This document shows, piece by piece, positions 63,866 through 64,000 of a DNA stretch of 64,000 nucleotides (its first letter is position 1; every line of letters begins with the position of its first letter). Both the position numbers and the translations under genes were made by a program. The stretch comes from Microcoleus vaginatus WJT46-NPBG5. GTDB taxonomy: Bacteria > Cyanobacteriota > Cyanobacteriia > Cyanobacteriales > Oscillatoriaceae. The notes beneath the pieces are model-generated. The model searched no databases and was not told the origin of the DNA. It worked only from the letters and a program-made list of their open reading frames with translations. Location: positions 124,001-188,000 of the forward strand of contig JAHHHM010000009.1 in assembly GCA_019359355.1 (NCBI GenBank), given 5' to 3'.

Positions 63866-64000
63866 TTAATTTTTAAAAACCTCCTTGAGGCTATCAACAG
63901 TGCGTTCAACAGCATTCTTTGTATTGTCTACTGCTTCCTTAGTTCGAGCCGCATCTTCATCTGCTCTTTGCTCAATTCGATCCCTATCTCTCTTGGCTTT
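63866..64000 (-). CDS. Charged helical protein, C-terminal part only
   Basis: The minus strand is open from the window edge to a TAA at 63866, giving 44 residues rich in Arg, Glu, Asp and Lys (KAKRDRDRIEQRADEDAART, then AVERTVDSLKEVF). The pattern fits an amphipathic helix or coiled coil. The start lies beyond base 64000, and the family cannot be named. Confidence 0.5.
   Translation of the reverse strand, partial: KAKRDRDRIEQRADEDAARTKEAVDNTKNAVERTVDSLKEVFKN

Overview
The window is chromosomal DNA from a cyanobacterium, probably a filamentous, large-genome, signalling-rich member of the Oscillatoriales/Coleofasciculales type. That placement is inferred from gene content: DUF751/Ycf33, DUF2949, a cyanobacterial-type FtsH, CobN without CobS/CobT nearby, biosynthetic SpeA, ScpA, LapA, DUF3153, and several GAF/PAS histidine kinases. 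The genome also shows a striking excess of the palindrome GCCGGC and its half-sites, both in genes and between them. HIP1 (GCGATCGC), the usual cyanobacterial iterated palindrome, is rare here.

Layout. 0-9 kb: end of a Ycf33-like gene, a Dam-type adenine methylase, a Crp/Fnr regulator with a hairpin leader, an orphan receiver protein, a Tat-exported phosphoesterase, a proline-rich membrane protein preceded by two CRISPR-repeat-like dyads, NanE, a small secreted protein, FtsH with a clear terminator, and DUF2949. 9-26 kb: a GAF hybrid kinase, cobaltochelatase CobN, a translationally coupled ATPase-TOPRIM pair that resembles a defence module, and three minus-strand signalling genes (HNOBA-PAS-GGDEF-EAL protein, PilJ-N histidine kinase, CHASE adenylate cyclase). 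26-36 kb: a TerB-like protein, a small conserved protein, gamma-glutamyltransferase, a lipoprotein trypsin-like protease with ten TPRs, an alanine:cation symporter, lipoyl synthase, an orphan response regulator and a HAD phosphatase. 36-49 kb: a catalytic-core-less ArgRS-like DALR protein, a second Crp-like regulator, a 1251-residue histidine kinase, a tiny protein made of nine-residue repeats, arginine decarboxylase, a nucleotidyltransferase, ScpA and LapA. 49-58 kb: a giant Ser/Thr kinase-AAA-GAF-histidine kinase, DUF3153 and a glycogen debranching enzyme.

58.2-64 kb is a different, eroding accessory region. It holds a decayed gene, an iterated 15-bp repeat, the 3' half of a CAU tRNA, a thermonuclease gene broken by an in-frame stop, an intact IS630-type element with TA duplications, an aldo/keto reductase, and the isolated C-terminal DUF1998 tail of a helicase.

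Most genes look independently transcribed; convergent pairs are separated by strong inverted repeats. The recurrent theme is second-messenger and phosphorelay signalling. The best candidate for a little-described system is the ATPase-TOPRIM pair at 15.9-17.7 kb. The best candidates for novel single genes are the nine-residue repeat protein and the DALR-only ArgRS relative.
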